Source: Hominimerdicola alba 8
Lineage (GTDB): Bacteria; Bacillota; Clostridia; Oscillospirales; Ruminococcaceae
DNA: 64,000 nucleotides
Assembly (NCBI RefSeq): GCF_000178155.2
Contig: NZ_ADKM02000062.1
Coordinates: 205,883-269,882, forward strand
Direction of reading: 5' to 3'
Shown: positions 24,830 to 34,455 of the stretch, in pieces
Layout: each line of letters begins with the position of its first letter
Position numbering within the stretch: the stretch's first letter is position 1
Program-made: the position numbers and the translations under genes
Notes under the pieces: model-generated
Databases searched by the model: none
Told to the model about the DNA's origin: nothing
The model's input: only the letters and a program-made list of their open reading frames with translations

Positions 24830-27160
24830 TCATTCGGTGGTGACGGTCAGCTTGTCGCCGTCAGCCGCTATTTTAACGAGAGTTATACTGCCCTCGCCCT
24901 TTTCAACGATGACTTCGGCAATTTTATCCTCTATCTCGGTGCGGATAACGCGGCGGATATCTCTTGCGCCCAGACGGTTGCCGTGACTCTTTTCAGCTAT
25001 CAGCTTAAGTGCATCATCGGTGTATTCCAGCTTGACTGCCTTTTCGGACAGCGGCGCTTTCATCTCGTCCAGCATCAGTGCGGCTATCTTAGCGTAGTCT
25101 TCCTTAGTCAGCGGGTTGAACATTACTATCTCGTCAACTCTGCCCAGAAATTCGGGCTTGAGGAACTCACGCAGAGCCTTCATAGCCTTGTTTTCGGCTA
25201 TCTCGGTGGCGGTCTTGTTGAAGCCCACGCCCGAATCCTTGTCAGCGGCACCCGCATTGGAGGTCATGACGATGACGGTATTCTCGAAAGAAACACTTCT
25301 TCCCTGTGAGTCGTTCAGCCTGCCCTCGTCAAGTATCTGGAGAAGGAGGTTCATGACATCGGGGTGCGCCTTTTCTATCTCATCGAACAGCACCACGCTG
25401 TAGGGCTTGCGCCTTACCTTTTCGGTCAGCTGACCAGCCTCGTCAAAGCCCACATATCCGGGAGGCGAACCGATCAGCTTGGAAACGCTGTGCTTCTCCA
25501 TATACTCGGACATGTCTATCCTTATCAGCGGTTCGGTGGCATCGAACAGTGACTCGCCAAGCACCTTTACCAGTTCGGTCTTGCCCACGCCTGTAGGTCC
25601 CACAAAGATGAACGATGCGGGGCGGCGGCGCTTGTCAAGCTGCACGCGGGTGCGCTTGATAGCTTTTGCCACCTTATCCACAGCTTCTTCCTGACCGATG
25701 ATGCGCTTTGACATCTCGTCTTTCAGATTTCTGATCTTATTGAATTCGCTCTGTGCGATCTTGTTGGCGGGTATACCTGTCCACAGTTCTATGACCTTTG
25801 ATATGTCATCATCGGTCACATATACCTGATCCAGCTTTTCTTTCAGGTCATCAAGCTGTTTCTGCATGCGGCTGACCTCGCTCTTTTCGCGTGCGATGGC
25901 TTCATAATCGGGGTCGTTGCCCTGTTCGAGTGCGTCTGCCTTGTCGATGTGCTTTTTCAGTTCCTTTTTCAGCTTGTCGTACTCGCCTATCTCAGGAGTC
26001 CTGATGCTTGCGCATGCGCAGGCTTCGTCCAGCAGGTCGATGGCTTTATCGGGCAGGAAACGGTCGTTGATGTATCTTTCGGAGAGTATGGCGCACTTTC
26101 TCAGCGATTCGTTGCTGACATGTACGCGGTGGTACTCTTCGTAGTACTTGCTTATGCCTTCAAGGACGGTGATAGTGTCCTCAACAGTGGGTTCACCGAC
26201 TGTGACGGGCTGGAAGCGTCTTTCAAGGGCTGAGTCCTTCTCGATATACTTGCGGTACTCAGCAAAAGTTGTCGCACCTATCACCTGTATCTCGCCCCTT
26301 GACAGGCTGGGCTTAAGGATATTTGCGGCATTCATGCTGCCTTCGGAGTCACCTGTGCCCACGAGAGTATGCACCTCATCGATGAACAGGATTATATTGC
26401 CCTCAGCCTTTACCTCTTCCACAAGACTCTTACAGCGGCTCTCAAACTGACCTCTGAACTGTGTACCTGCCACCAGCGAAGTCAGGTCGAGCAGATATAT
26501 CTCCTTATCAGCCAGATGGAAAGGCACATCGCCCTTGACTATCTTCTGGGCGATACCCTCAGCTATGGCGGTCTTTCCAACACCGGCTTCACCTATCAGG
26601 CAGGGGTTGTTCTTCTGTCTTCTCGACAGGATATGCTCGACTCTCGATATCTCGCGTTCTATGCCGATGATGTTGTCAAGTTCGCCGTCACGGGCTTTCT
26701 GGGTAAGGTTGGTGCAGTAATTGTTGAGGAATTTCAGCTTCTTTCCGCTCCTGCCGACAGGCTCTTTTGCGCGGTCTTCACCTTTCTCGCGCTTTCTTGA
26801 TGAAGAGTCGGGTCTGACAGCTCCAAAGCCCTCACCGCCTGTCAGGTTCTTCTCCAGATTGTCAGCCATATTCTTTATGCCGCCGAAGAGGTTCGACAGT
26901 ATATCAGGCATTGTGCCGCTGCCGCCCGGCTCAAAATCCATGCCGTCGTCAAGGTCTTCAAAGGTATCGTTCATTGCCTCGATGTCCTCGTCTGAAATAC
27001 CCATCTTCTTGATGTAGTCTTCTACCTGAGGTATTTTCAGTTCTCTTGCGCAGCTAAGGCACAGACCCTCGTTCTTCATTGCCTTTGTAGGGTCATTGGG
27101 GTTTGCCGATGATACGAATACCACCGCAGGTCTTTTGCCGCATCTTGAACATTTTATCAT
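24830..27160 (-). CDS. AAA+ Clp protease ATP-binding subunit, ClpE-like
   Basis: A 776-residue ATP-driven unfoldase that would feed ClpP or act as a disaggregase. The N-terminus is a zinc-binding CSRCG...CLSC pair (residues 4-37) rather than a ClpC repeat domain, as in ClpE. There are two AAA+ modules: Walker A GEAGVGKT and Walker B LFIDEVHTL in the first, GPTGVGKTELVK and VVLFDEIEKAHPDV in the second, with a UvrB/C-like coiled middle region (about 425-460). The acidic segment at 55-80 and Gly-rich NLFGGIKNMADNL are lineage features. It sits after cvpA in a long minus-strand block. No CtsR or McsA/B gene is adjacent. Confidence 0.9.
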   Translation of the reverse strand: MIKCSRCGKRPAVVFVSSANPNDPTKAMKNEGLCLSCARELKIPQVEDYIKKMGISDEDIEAMNDTFEDLDDGMDFEPGGSGTMPDILSNLFGGIKNMADNLEKNLTGGEGFGAVRPDSSSRKREKGEDRAKEPVGRSGKKLKFLNNYCTNLTQKARDGELDNIIGIEREISRVEHILSRRQKNNPCLIGEAGVGKTAIAEGIAQKIVKGDVPFHLADKEIYLLDLTSLVAGTQFRGQFESRCKSLVEEVKAEGNIILFIDEVHTLVGTGDSEGSMNAANILKPSLSRGEIQVIGATTFAEYRKYIEKDSALERRFQPVTVGEPTVEDTITVLEGISKYYEEYHRVHVSNESLRKCAILSERYINDRFLPDKAIDLLDEACACASIRTPEIGEYDKLKKELKKHIDKADALEQGNDPDYEAIAREKSEVSRMQKQLDDLKEKLDQVYVTDDDISKVIELWTGIPANKIAQSEFNKIRNLKDEMSKRIIGQEEAVDKVAKAIKRTRVQLDKRRRPASFIFVGPTGVGKTELVKVLGESLFDATEPLIRIDMSEYMEKHSVSKLIGSPPGYVGFDEAGQLTEKVRRKPYSVVLFDEIEKAHPDVMNLLLQILDEGRLNDSQGRSVSFENTVIVMTSNAGAADKDSGVGFNKTATEIAENKAMKALREFLKPEFLGRVDEIVMFNPLTKEDYAKIAALMLDEMKAPLSEKAVKLEYTDDALKLIAEKSHGNRLGARDIRRVIRTEIEDKIAEVIVEKGEGSITLVKIAADGDKLTVTTE

Positions 27161-27190
27161 ACTTGATTCTCCTTTCGCTTACTATTTATA

Positions 27191-28072
27191 TCATTTATAG
27201 AAAAAGTCAAAGAAATATCTGAACAGGAATGTCTTCCCGCCTATATCAGCGTTGAAGACCGTCATGCTGTTTTTGGTGGCGGTACAGAAAAAGCTGAGCG
27301 CCCAGCCCATCACCGCACAGTACAGCAGACCCTTTATCGCACCAAGCACCAGTCCCGCAAAGCGGTCTGCCGCCTTGACTTCGGGTATCGTGTCGGTAAC
27401 GCCCGAAATGAATATCACCAGTTTAAGCAGCAGCATGACCACTGCGAAGCACACCGCGAACAGGACTGTCCTGACAACGCCTACGAGTATGGGCTTTATC
27501 GCCTTTTCAACGATGTAGTCCGCCGCATCTTCCTTGCTCTGTGTGGCTGCGCGGGTGACACATTCGCGCAGCTGGTCTGTCGGGATACTCACGCGGTCGA
27601 TGTATGGGGTCAGCCCTGTTTCATCAAGCTGCTTATTGATGGTATCGGGCAGTTCGCTGTTGAAGTATCCGTCTATATTCTGCCGCAGGAGGTCTATCTC
27701 GCTGCTGTCAGCGCCTTTCTGCTTGAGCAGACCGCTGAGATTTTCAAGGTAGTCGCCGCCCTGGGATATCATATCAGAAACTTCCTGCTCGGTAACAAGT
27801 TCGCCGTAGCCCTGTTCACGAAGTTTCTGCATGACCACTTTTTTCGGGTCGAAATCTTCTATCGCTTTTGTTACATGCGCCTTTACATCATCACGTATAT
27901 ACCTGTCATAGACAGGTCCTGCAAGATGGTCAGATGCAAAGGCTGATGCCGCCGTAGCGATGACTGCTGCGAGTATACCTATGAAATACTTGCGAAATCC
28001 TTTGACATAGCCCACTATACAGGTCACTATCAGTATTATGAGGACGATGATATCAAATATTATAGATGCCAT
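27191..28072 (-). CDS. CvpA family membrane protein
   Basis: A 293-residue membrane protein. The first helix (FDIIVLIILIVTCIVGYVKG) and the following FRKYFIGILAAVIATAASAF are the CvpA family start. A cytosolic or extracellular helical loop (about 75-190) precedes two more helices, including VVRTVLFAVCFAVVMLLLKLV and the RFAGLVLGAIKGLLYCAVMGW segment. CvpA proteins are linked to envelope homeostasis and secretion of colicin V in enterobacteria; the role here is unknown. I chose ATG 28072 because the longer frame overlaps the upstream gene heavily and GGGGGG lies just before this ATG. Confidence 0.85.
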   Translation of the reverse strand: MASIIFDIIVLIILIVTCIVGYVKGFRKYFIGILAAVIATAASAFASDHLAGPVYDRYIRDDVKAHVTKAIEDFDPKKVVMQKLREQGYGELVTEQEVSDMISQGGDYLENLSGLLKQKGADSSEIDLLRQNIDGYFNSELPDTINKQLDETGLTPYIDRVSIPTDQLRECVTRAATQSKEDAADYIVEKAIKPILVGVVRTVLFAVCFAVVMLLLKLVIFISGVTDTIPEVKAADRFAGLVLGAIKGLLYCAVMGWALSFFCTATKNSMTVFNADIGGKTFLFRYFFDFFYK

Positions 28073-28085
28073 ATCTCGCCCCCCC

Positions 28086-29606
28086 TTACGTGGTAAAGGA
28101 TATCTTGTTGACCTCACGCAGGTCGCAGAAGTACACATTATCTCCGAAATAGACGAAATCGCTGTAATCGGAACTGCACTCTGCGGTGGCAGCGAGGTTG
28201 CCATAGACATCATAACAGTTTATGCTGTTATCCTTAAGAAGTATTATCTTGTTACCGCTTATCTTTATCCTTTCAGGATCACCGTCATCGGTGCTGACGG
28301 TATATTCGGGAGCAGTTTTCTCGGAGTCGCTGTCAAATATCAGCAGTTCAGCTGACCGCCGCCTGACACCGCTGAGAGTAACTGCCGCGCATTCGCGGCC
28401 TAGCGAGAAATCTTTCAGCCCGCCCTGATAGCTGTAGCCGAAACTTATCTTGCCGTCCTTATCCAGCTTATAGAATGCGGTATCACCTGCCACCCAGAAG
28501 TCGCCGTTATCATTTTCCATCGCCTGCAATGCCAGACAGGGCAGCGCTTCGCTCTGCATAACGGGTTCTTCGGTATCGAAGCTGAAATATCTCACCACTG
28601 AACTGAGAGTACCGCCGCGGCTTGAATAGGTAGTGACGAAGCAGCCGTTACCGCTTTCATCAAATGTCACGCTGATCAGCGATGAACTGCTTGACCACTT
28701 GAATATCTCGCGTCCGTTGCCATCATAGACTGTCAGTATGCCGGCATACTTTTCATCTGAGGTAACGACTGCCACATTGTTATTCTCTGCTATCTCTGCC
28801 ATTATGATGCGGTTCTTCACGACCTTTGAGAACATCTCGCTCTTCCTGCCCACCACCATCAGTGAACTGCCGCCCTTATCGTAGAGAAGCACCCTCTTGT
28901 CTGAGGCTTTCATAACGGGGTCAGCGTAGTTATGGCTGAACGAATTTGTTTCGTTGCCGTCCTCATCGTAGAATTTAAGCTGGTTCTTGTCAAGGCAGAG
29001 CAGGTAGCTGCCTGTACTGCCGATGCTGCTAACCGAACCTTCATCAAAACTCAGCGGGAAATTGCCCTTTTTGACCTCGCCGTCATTGACGATAGTTTCT
29101 TTCGGGCGGTTGAGTACTTTTTCAAGTGCAGGCACCCAGCTTTGTCTTGTGAAATATGCTGTCAGCGCAAAAGCCGCCACTATCACCAGTGCTGCTGCTG
29201 TACGTATGCGGCGCTTGTTCTTTTCACGCGCCCTTGCTTCACGTATCTCCTCAGCGGTGGGCGTTTTTCGCTTGCCGCCCGTTCTTCTGCGTCTGCGGGG
29301 CGGCTCGTTCTCATCGGGGATACCGCCTGTTCTCGTATGCTTTATGCTCTCACGGGCTATCTCAGCCGCATCACGCGGGGGTGCTGCCTTTTTCTTCGGT
29401 GCAGACTGTCTGTGCTTTTTTACGGGAGCAGTCTTCACTTCTTTATGCGGCGCTTCACGTACCTCTGCGGCAGCTTCGGCGGAGATATCTTTTTCCTGTT
29501 CGTCGGCAGCTTCTAAAGTTTCTTCTGCCTTAGCTTTTGCTTCACGCAGTTTTTTGCCGACATTGGCATTTGCCTTTCTGTTTCTTCCCTTACCCTTTTT
29601 ACTCAA
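28086..29606 (-). CDS. DUF5711 family membrane protein with beta-propeller-like ectodomain
   Basis: A 506-residue protein with a highly charged cytosolic N-terminus (Lys/Arg/Ala-rich, about 1-133, including PPRRRRRTGGKRK), one membrane helix (about 134-152) and a large extracellular domain of repeated four-strand blades (YLLCLDKNQLKFYDEDGNE, ILTVYDGNGREIFKW, ELLIFDSDSE, INCYDVYGNL). This matches the DUF5711 layout. Function is unknown; the basic tail may bind nucleic acid or membrane lipid. The start overlaps the truA stop by 4 bases (ATGA), and cvpA follows 13 bp later. Confidence 0.8.
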   Translation of the reverse strand: MSKKGKGRNRKANANVGKKLREAKAKAEETLEAADEQEKDISAEAAAEVREAPHKEVKTAPVKKHRQSAPKKKAAPPRDAAEIARESIKHTRTGGIPDENEPPRRRRRTGGKRKTPTAEEIREARAREKNKRRIRTAAALVIVAAFALTAYFTRQSWVPALEKVLNRPKETIVNDGEVKKGNFPLSFDEGSVSSIGSTGSYLLCLDKNQLKFYDEDGNETNSFSHNYADPVMKASDKRVLLYDKGGSSLMVVGRKSEMFSKVVKNRIIMAEIAENNNVAVVTSDEKYAGILTVYDGNGREIFKWSSSSSLISVTFDESGNGCFVTTYSSRGGTLSSVVRYFSFDTEEPVMQSEALPCLALQAMENDNGDFWVAGDTAFYKLDKDGKISFGYSYQGGLKDFSLGRECAAVTLSGVRRRSAELLIFDSDSEKTAPEYTVSTDDGDPERIKISGNKIILLKDNSINCYDVYGNLAATAECSSDYSDFVYFGDNVYFCDLREVNKISFTT

Positions 29607-30355
29607 TCTTCAGGTTCCTTATCATAATAAACTTTGTTCAGGTACAATCCCTGAGGCGGGACAGTTTTGCCTGCTTTTGTGCGGTCTTTCGACTCAATGA
29701 TGCGGGGTATCGCGTCTGCGGCTATCTTACCCTCGTTTATGAAAAGCAGTGTTCCCACCATAATCCTGACCATATTATACAAAAATCCGTTTCCTGCCAC
29801 AGTGAAGATGACCAGTTCACCCTCACGCCTGACATCAAAACGATATATTGTTCTCACAGTTATTTCCTTGTCGCAGGCTGTCGAGCAGAACGCCTTGAAA
29901 TCATGCTCACCCACATAGTCCTTAGCCGCCTTGTCCAGCAGCACTTCGTCTATCGGGTAGGTATTTCTGAAAGCGGTGTTCTTAAGGAACGGATCCTTTA
30001 TCCTGCTGTTATGCACGATATACTCGTACTCTTTTCCCTTGCAGTGGTATCGCGCATGGAAGCCCGCTTCACACTCCTCACAGCCGATGACGCTTATATC
30101 ATCGGGCAGCCACGAATTGAGTCCCAGCTGTATCCCGCGCGGGGTTATGGTGCTTTCAAGTTCCATACTCAGCACATACATTCTTGCATGCACGCCCGCA
30201 TCTGTTCTTGAACAGCCCTGCACCACCACTTTTTCGCCTGTCAGCTTGAAGATAGCGTTCTCCACCACCTCCTGCACAGCCAGTGCATTCGACTGACGCT
30301 GCCAGCCGTGATAACCGCTGCCGTCGTATGCTAAAGTTACTTTAAAGTTTCTCAT
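29603..30355 (-). CDS. truA: tRNA pseudouridine(38-40) synthase TruA
   Basis: A 250-residue cytosolic enzyme converting uridines 38-40 of the tRNA anticodon arm to pseudouridine. The catalytic Asp is D52 in GCSRTDAGVHAR. FKVTLAYDGSGYHGWQRQ at the start and FLYNMVRIMVGTLL near the end are standard. truA normally follows ecfA1-ecfA2-ecfT in Firmicutes; here yfhO and two small genes lie between ecfT and truA. It overlaps both neighbours by 4 bases. Confidence 0.95.
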   Translation of the reverse strand: MRNFKVTLAYDGSGYHGWQRQSNALAVQEVVENAIFKLTGEKVVVQGCSRTDAGVHARMYVLSMELESTITPRGIQLGLNSWLPDDISVIGCEECEAGFHARYHCKGKEYEYIVHNSRIKDPFLKNTAFRNTYPIDEVLLDKAAKDYVGEHDFKAFCSTACDKEITVRTIYRFDVRREGELVIFTVAGNGFLYNMVRIMVGTLLFINEGKIAADAIPRIIESKDRTKAGKTVPPQGLYLNKVYYDKEPED

Positions 30356-30738
30356 CCCATCAGATCAAGCGCTGCCTTCGGCAGATATGTTATCTCTTTC
30401 AGCTCGGTGATCGGTTTTGTGATGGTAACATCTATACCATTCTTTTTAGCGGGAATAAGTATTTTTATCCAGTCCTCATCGACATCCAGCACCTTACACC
30501 TGACCTCTTCACGGCTGATGTTCAGTATGACCTCCTGACCGATGAGCTCTGACAGTATCTTTGACATTGCGCTACCTCCGTTTACACGTTTTTCCAGTTT
30601 TCTTATGCGTCTTTCAAGTATCTGTATCTTCTTTTCCAGTTCTTCCTCTTTATATTTTTCAAGTTTTTCTACTCGTTGTTCAACAGTCGGTTTCTTATCT
30701 TTATTGATATTGATGTTGATATCTTTACGCATTCCCAT
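30352..30738 (-). CDS. Small protein with DUF6897-like domain and coiled-coil N-terminus
   Basis: 128 residues. The N-terminal 55 are charged heptads (EKLEKYKEEELEKKIQILER) likely to form a coiled coil. The C-terminal 70 (MSKILSELIGQEVILNI, EVRCKVLDVDEDWIKIL) resemble the small DUF6897 family. An internal ATG at 30567 is preceded by GGAGGT 7 nt away, stronger than the GGAGAA before the first ATG, so a 71-residue short form may also be made. It overlaps truA by 4 bases. Function is unknown. Confidence 0.65.
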   Translation of the reverse strand: MGMRKDINININKDKKPTVEQRVEKLEKYKEEELEKKIQILERRIRKLEKRVNGGSAMSKILSELIGQEVILNISREEVRCKVLDVDEDWIKILIPAKKNGIDVTITKPITELKEITYLPKAALDLMG

Positions 30739-30764
30739 AGCTTTTCTCCTTTTTCGGTCGGCTG

Positions 30765-31220
30765 TCAGAACGGTGTTGAAAGGTTCGCACCGTGACCCTC
30801 ACGCTCGACCATTGCTTCGTAGCAGTCATCGCACATGGTATATATCCAGCCATCGCCGCGCTGCTTGCAAGGTCTGCCGCAGTCAACGCATCGCTTGTGG
30901 CTGAGCGCGGTGTACTTTTCAAGTATAGCGTCCATATTAGGTGTGGTAAGACCTGTGTAGATGCGCAGTTCACCGTATTTTTCCAAAACGCCTGTTACAC
31001 GCCAGTTCTTTCTGTCGTGCCGCGTGAAATTCTTATATTCTGCTGCCATTTCTTTCAGCATATCAAGACCGAATGCTATGCGCCAGCCCTTAGGTATCCT
31101 GCCGTACCATGTGAAATCCAGAGTTTCACCCGTAGCACCGTTTGTCGCCTTTGTGAACGGCAGCTTTTTCATTAGCTCCTTTTCGGTCATTCCCAGTTCG
31201 GGATAGAATGTATTCTCCAT
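30765..31220 (-). CDS. Uncharacterised protein with C-terminal zinc ribbon
   Basis: 151 residues. The body has FTWYGRIPKGWRIAFGLDML and an alpha/beta pattern I do not recognise. The C-terminus carries CVDCGRPC and MCDDC, four to five Cys placed as a zinc ribbon. It shares one base with the yfhO stop (TAATG). It is probably a conserved small gene of the lineage. Confidence 0.6.
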   Translation of the reverse strand: MENTFYPELGMTEKELMKKLPFTKATNGATGETLDFTWYGRIPKGWRIAFGLDMLKEMAAEYKNFTRHDRKNWRVTGVLEKYGELRIYTGLTTPNMDAILEKYTALSHKRCVDCGRPCKQRGDGWIYTMCDDCYEAMVEREGHGANLSTPF

Positions 31221-33610
31221 TACTTCTTACCCTTTCTTCTCCTTACTCCAAAAACGATACAGCACATAGTATATACCACCAGCACTGACGATGCACAGAT
31301 ACTTATTTTCATACCTGTTCTCAGCCCGGGAGTGCTGTAATCAAATCTTACGGTGTGATCGCCTTTCGGTACGAACACCGCACAAAGCCCGCCGAAAACT
31401 TTTTCTATCTCAGTTTCATTACCATCTACATATGCGGTAAAACCATCGTTCCACGGGACAGAATAGAACACAAGCTCGTCCTTTACGGCGTTGATCTTTG
31501 AGGTAAATCCCTTTTCATCGGGCACAAACTCATATGCTGCCCTTTCGCGCCTTGCCTGACAGTCTTTTACATAAGTTTCATAGCTTGTATCGCCTGCCAA
31601 GTCATCTGGTAGTTTCTGCATGATACCACTGTATTTATTTATCTGCTCCTCAGTGAGCATCAAAGCCTTCATGCACAGATTTTCACGCCTTGTTATCTCG
31701 TCCGAATCATAAGTCCCGTCATCTACTACATCGGGGAAATCTGTTTCGGGTAGATAGTAGTCATACGCAAACCCCATCGGTACAAAATTTGTATTCTCAT
31801 ATATCACATAATGCCCGCAGACATTTTTCAGTTCAAAGCCTTTTCTAAGCATTTTTACATGCTCGGGCTCTACCTCTACGCCGCCCTGATTGGGCACGTT
31901 GCAGAGAATATCATACTTAACGGAAGTAAGCGAATACAGCGAATACTGCTCATCATATTTTGAAACAGCTCCCTGTTCCCTGACCTGATCGAGTTTCGAA
32001 TAAAAATCGGTGGTTTCAGCAGGAACACAGCTGTTGAACAACTCCATCTGAGGATATCCCCAGTAAAGCGGGACATTTGTTGATTCAGTGAGCCTTGTGA
32101 CATCTGCTATCACTCGGTAAAATTCGCTGTCATCTTCGGTATCAGGCGCGATGCCGTCATTATAGTTTATCAGCGATTCCATATCGGCATCTTCCCAGAG
32201 CATCGTCGCTGATACGGATACCGTATTGAAAAGCAGTATCCCCGCACAGAAGCCGCAGACTATCCTGCTGAGATTTTTTGCGTTCAGCCTTTTATTATCC
32301 CTGTATCTTATCACATACAATGCACCCGCGCATATCAGCGCATATGACAGCACCCCTGTATACAGCGAAACATAATCTTTATAAGTTTCGGTACTCAGTA
32401 TCAGGTACACCGCATATGCGATGAACATCGCCACTGCACCAAACCAGATCTTAATGCCTGTTTTTATCTCCCTGTTCTCAAAATCTTCGGTGTACCTGCC
32501 TGTCATCATCACCATTATCAGTATGGGCATGAAGAACCAGCGTGCATAGTAATGCGCATTGAAAGCCGAGAAAGCACTGTTTAACAGCGGCACTACAGCT
32601 ATTACCGCACATATTGCCATCAATCTGCTGTACCAGCTTTTTCTGTTATGTAAAAACTCACTTGCCGCACCAATTATGCCAAACAGCGGTATGAACAGTG
32701 TGCAGGTGGAAAAATTCAGCTCAAATTGCGAGAAGAACAGCCCGCACCCCTGTTCGGGCGGAAGGAACAATGACTGTATTATCCTCAGTACAGTGCCCGA
32801 TTCCTCATAAGCAAGCAGATTATGGTCAAATATCAGGTCACCCGCGCGGTTATTGCCTTTTAGTGACATTACCGCAGGCAGAAGCACGACAGCTGTCATA
32901 AGCACTCCGCAGAGCGTTTCCAGCGCGAGCATTGAGAACAGCTTTGCATCGATCTTTATTTCCTTGCAGAACAGCTTGACCATAAAATACAGCAGCAGGA
33001 AAACACATATACTGAAAAATGTATAGTAATTGGTCATTCCCGTGACTGCCAGCATTATCGCGAAAGCCACACCTCTTCGCTCATACAGCAGTCTGTCAAA
33101 GCAAAACATGACCAGTGGGAACAGCGATATGATATCAATAAAATGGAATATCAAATTAGTGACCATAAAGCCTGAGAACGCATAAAGCATGCCGCATATG
33201 AATGCAGTATCGGCTTTTTTAACATATCTCGCAGAATACAGATGTGCGCCAAGTGCCATAACACCAAACTTTATTCCGTTTAACAGTGTTATCAGATAGG
33301 GCATGAACGCGGCGGGAAATATTAGACTAAGCAAAGTATACGGTCCGAACAGGTTATAAAACGAAAAACCGGGAACAGTACCCATGCCCATGTCCATTTT
33401 CCAGTCAAATTCGGGCATGCCATTATGGAAAAGTTCGTAATAGTGCATGCTGAACGGAATCATCTGTGCATTATAGTCACTTCCGATAACATATCTGCCA
33501 CCTGACAGTATCAATGTAGGAAGTATGCCAACCCAGAAAAGTATTGCCGCAAATACAAAGGTTTTTATCAGCTTTTTCGGTGAATACTTATTTTCAGCCG
33601 CTTGTGACAA
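31220..33610 (-). CDS. YfhO family membrane protein (putative GT-C type glycosyltransferase)
   Basis: A 796-residue multi-pass protein. About 12 membrane helices fill 15-490, including the family start FAAILFWVGILPTLILSGG and SDYNAQMIPFSMHYYELF. An extracellular C-terminal domain (about 500-765) and a last helix follow. YfhO proteins are thought to transfer sugars from lipid carriers to lipoteichoic acid or other envelope polymers; the acidic SDYNAQ loop fits a GT-C enzyme. It starts with TTG (GGAG 9 nt upstream), the only plausible start before the first helix. It lies between ecfT and truA in the same direction. Confidence 0.85.
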   Translation of the reverse strand: MSQAAENKYSPKKLIKTFVFAAILFWVGILPTLILSGGRYVIGSDYNAQMIPFSMHYYELFHNGMPEFDWKMDMGMGTVPGFSFYNLFGPYTLLSLIFPAAFMPYLITLLNGIKFGVMALGAHLYSARYVKKADTAFICGMLYAFSGFMVTNLIFHFIDIISLFPLVMFCFDRLLYERRGVAFAIMLAVTGMTNYYTFFSICVFLLLYFMVKLFCKEIKIDAKLFSMLALETLCGVLMTAVVLLPAVMSLKGNNRAGDLIFDHNLLAYEESGTVLRIIQSLFLPPEQGCGLFFSQFELNFSTCTLFIPLFGIIGAASEFLHNRKSWYSRLMAICAVIAVVPLLNSAFSAFNAHYYARWFFMPILIMVMMTGRYTEDFENREIKTGIKIWFGAVAMFIAYAVYLILSTETYKDYVSLYTGVLSYALICAGALYVIRYRDNKRLNAKNLSRIVCGFCAGILLFNTVSVSATMLWEDADMESLINYNDGIAPDTEDDSEFYRVIADVTRLTESTNVPLYWGYPQMELFNSCVPAETTDFYSKLDQVREQGAVSKYDEQYSLYSLTSVKYDILCNVPNQGGVEVEPEHVKMLRKGFELKNVCGHYVIYENTNFVPMGFAYDYYLPETDFPDVVDDGTYDSDEITRRENLCMKALMLTEEQINKYSGIMQKLPDDLAGDTSYETYVKDCQARRERAAYEFVPDEKGFTSKINAVKDELVFYSVPWNDGFTAYVDGNETEIEKVFGGLCAVFVPKGDHTVRFDYSTPGLRTGMKISICASSVLVVYTMCCIVFGVRRRKGKK

Positions 33611-33648
33611 GCCACTGCACTCCTCTCATACATATTGTATAGTTTAGC

Positions 33649-34455
33649 TTAACCAAATACATGATTTACCACGATAACGCCTGCAAGAAATACACCGCAG
33701 AACAAGGCTCCCCACAGGTCTGATATGCTCATTTTCAGCTGTTTCATGCGTGTTCTGCCCTCGCCGCCGTGATAGCAGCGGCATTCCATCGCCAGTGCCA
33801 GTTCTTCGGCATGGCGGAAACTTGCCACGAACAACGGTATCAGCACAGGTATCAGTGCCTTTGCTTTTTGCAGTATGCTGCCTGTTTCCATATCAGCGCC
33901 GCGTGCTTTCTGGGCGCTCATTATCTTATCTGTTTCTTCGATGAGTGTCGGGATAAATCTCAGTGCTATGGTCATCATCATTGCCAGTTCATGTACAGGC
34001 ACTTTTATCTTTTTAAGGGGACTCAGCAGTCGTTCTATGGCATCTGTCAGGTCTATGGGCGATGTGGTATAGGTCAGCAGAGAACTGCCGCATATCAGAC
34101 AGATTATCCTTATCACCATGAACAGCGATGTATCGATGCCGTCCTGTGTCAGCTTTATCATCTTCCACTCCCACAGCACCTTGCCTGTGCGTATGAAAAA
34201 CAGGTTCAGCACCGCCGTGAATATCACTATGGGCACTATGGGCTTAAGGCTTTTGCCCATCATTTTCAGCGGTATCTTCGAGAAGAGGAAAGCCGTGACC
34301 GTGAACAGTATGCCCACAGCCAGTCCCTCGATGCCTTTTGCCGCAAACAGCATGACTATGAACACGCCTGTCAGCAGTATCTTGACCCTTGGGTCCATGC
34401 GGTGCAGCACCGAATCACCCGGAAAGTATTGTCCTATGGTTATATCCTTTATCAC
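33649..34455 (-). CDS. ecfT: Energy-coupling factor transporter transmembrane protein EcfT
   Basis: A 268-residue membrane component of the group II ECF vitamin transporter, coupling the two ATPases to exchangeable S components. Start GQYFPGDSVLHRMDPRVKIL and the coupling motifs around ARGAD and AMECRCYHGGEGRTR, with about five helices between, are typical. Start ATG overlaps the ecfA2 stop by 4 bases. No S-component gene follows in this block. Confidence 0.93.
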   Translation of the reverse strand: MIKDITIGQYFPGDSVLHRMDPRVKILLTGVFIVMLFAAKGIEGLAVGILFTVTAFLFSKIPLKMMGKSLKPIVPIVIFTAVLNLFFIRTGKVLWEWKMIKLTQDGIDTSLFMVIRIICLICGSSLLTYTTSPIDLTDAIERLLSPLKKIKVPVHELAMMMTIALRFIPTLIEETDKIMSAQKARGADMETGSILQKAKALIPVLIPLFVASFRHAEELALAMECRCYHGGEGRTRMKQLKMSISDLWGALFCGVFLAGVIVVNHVFG

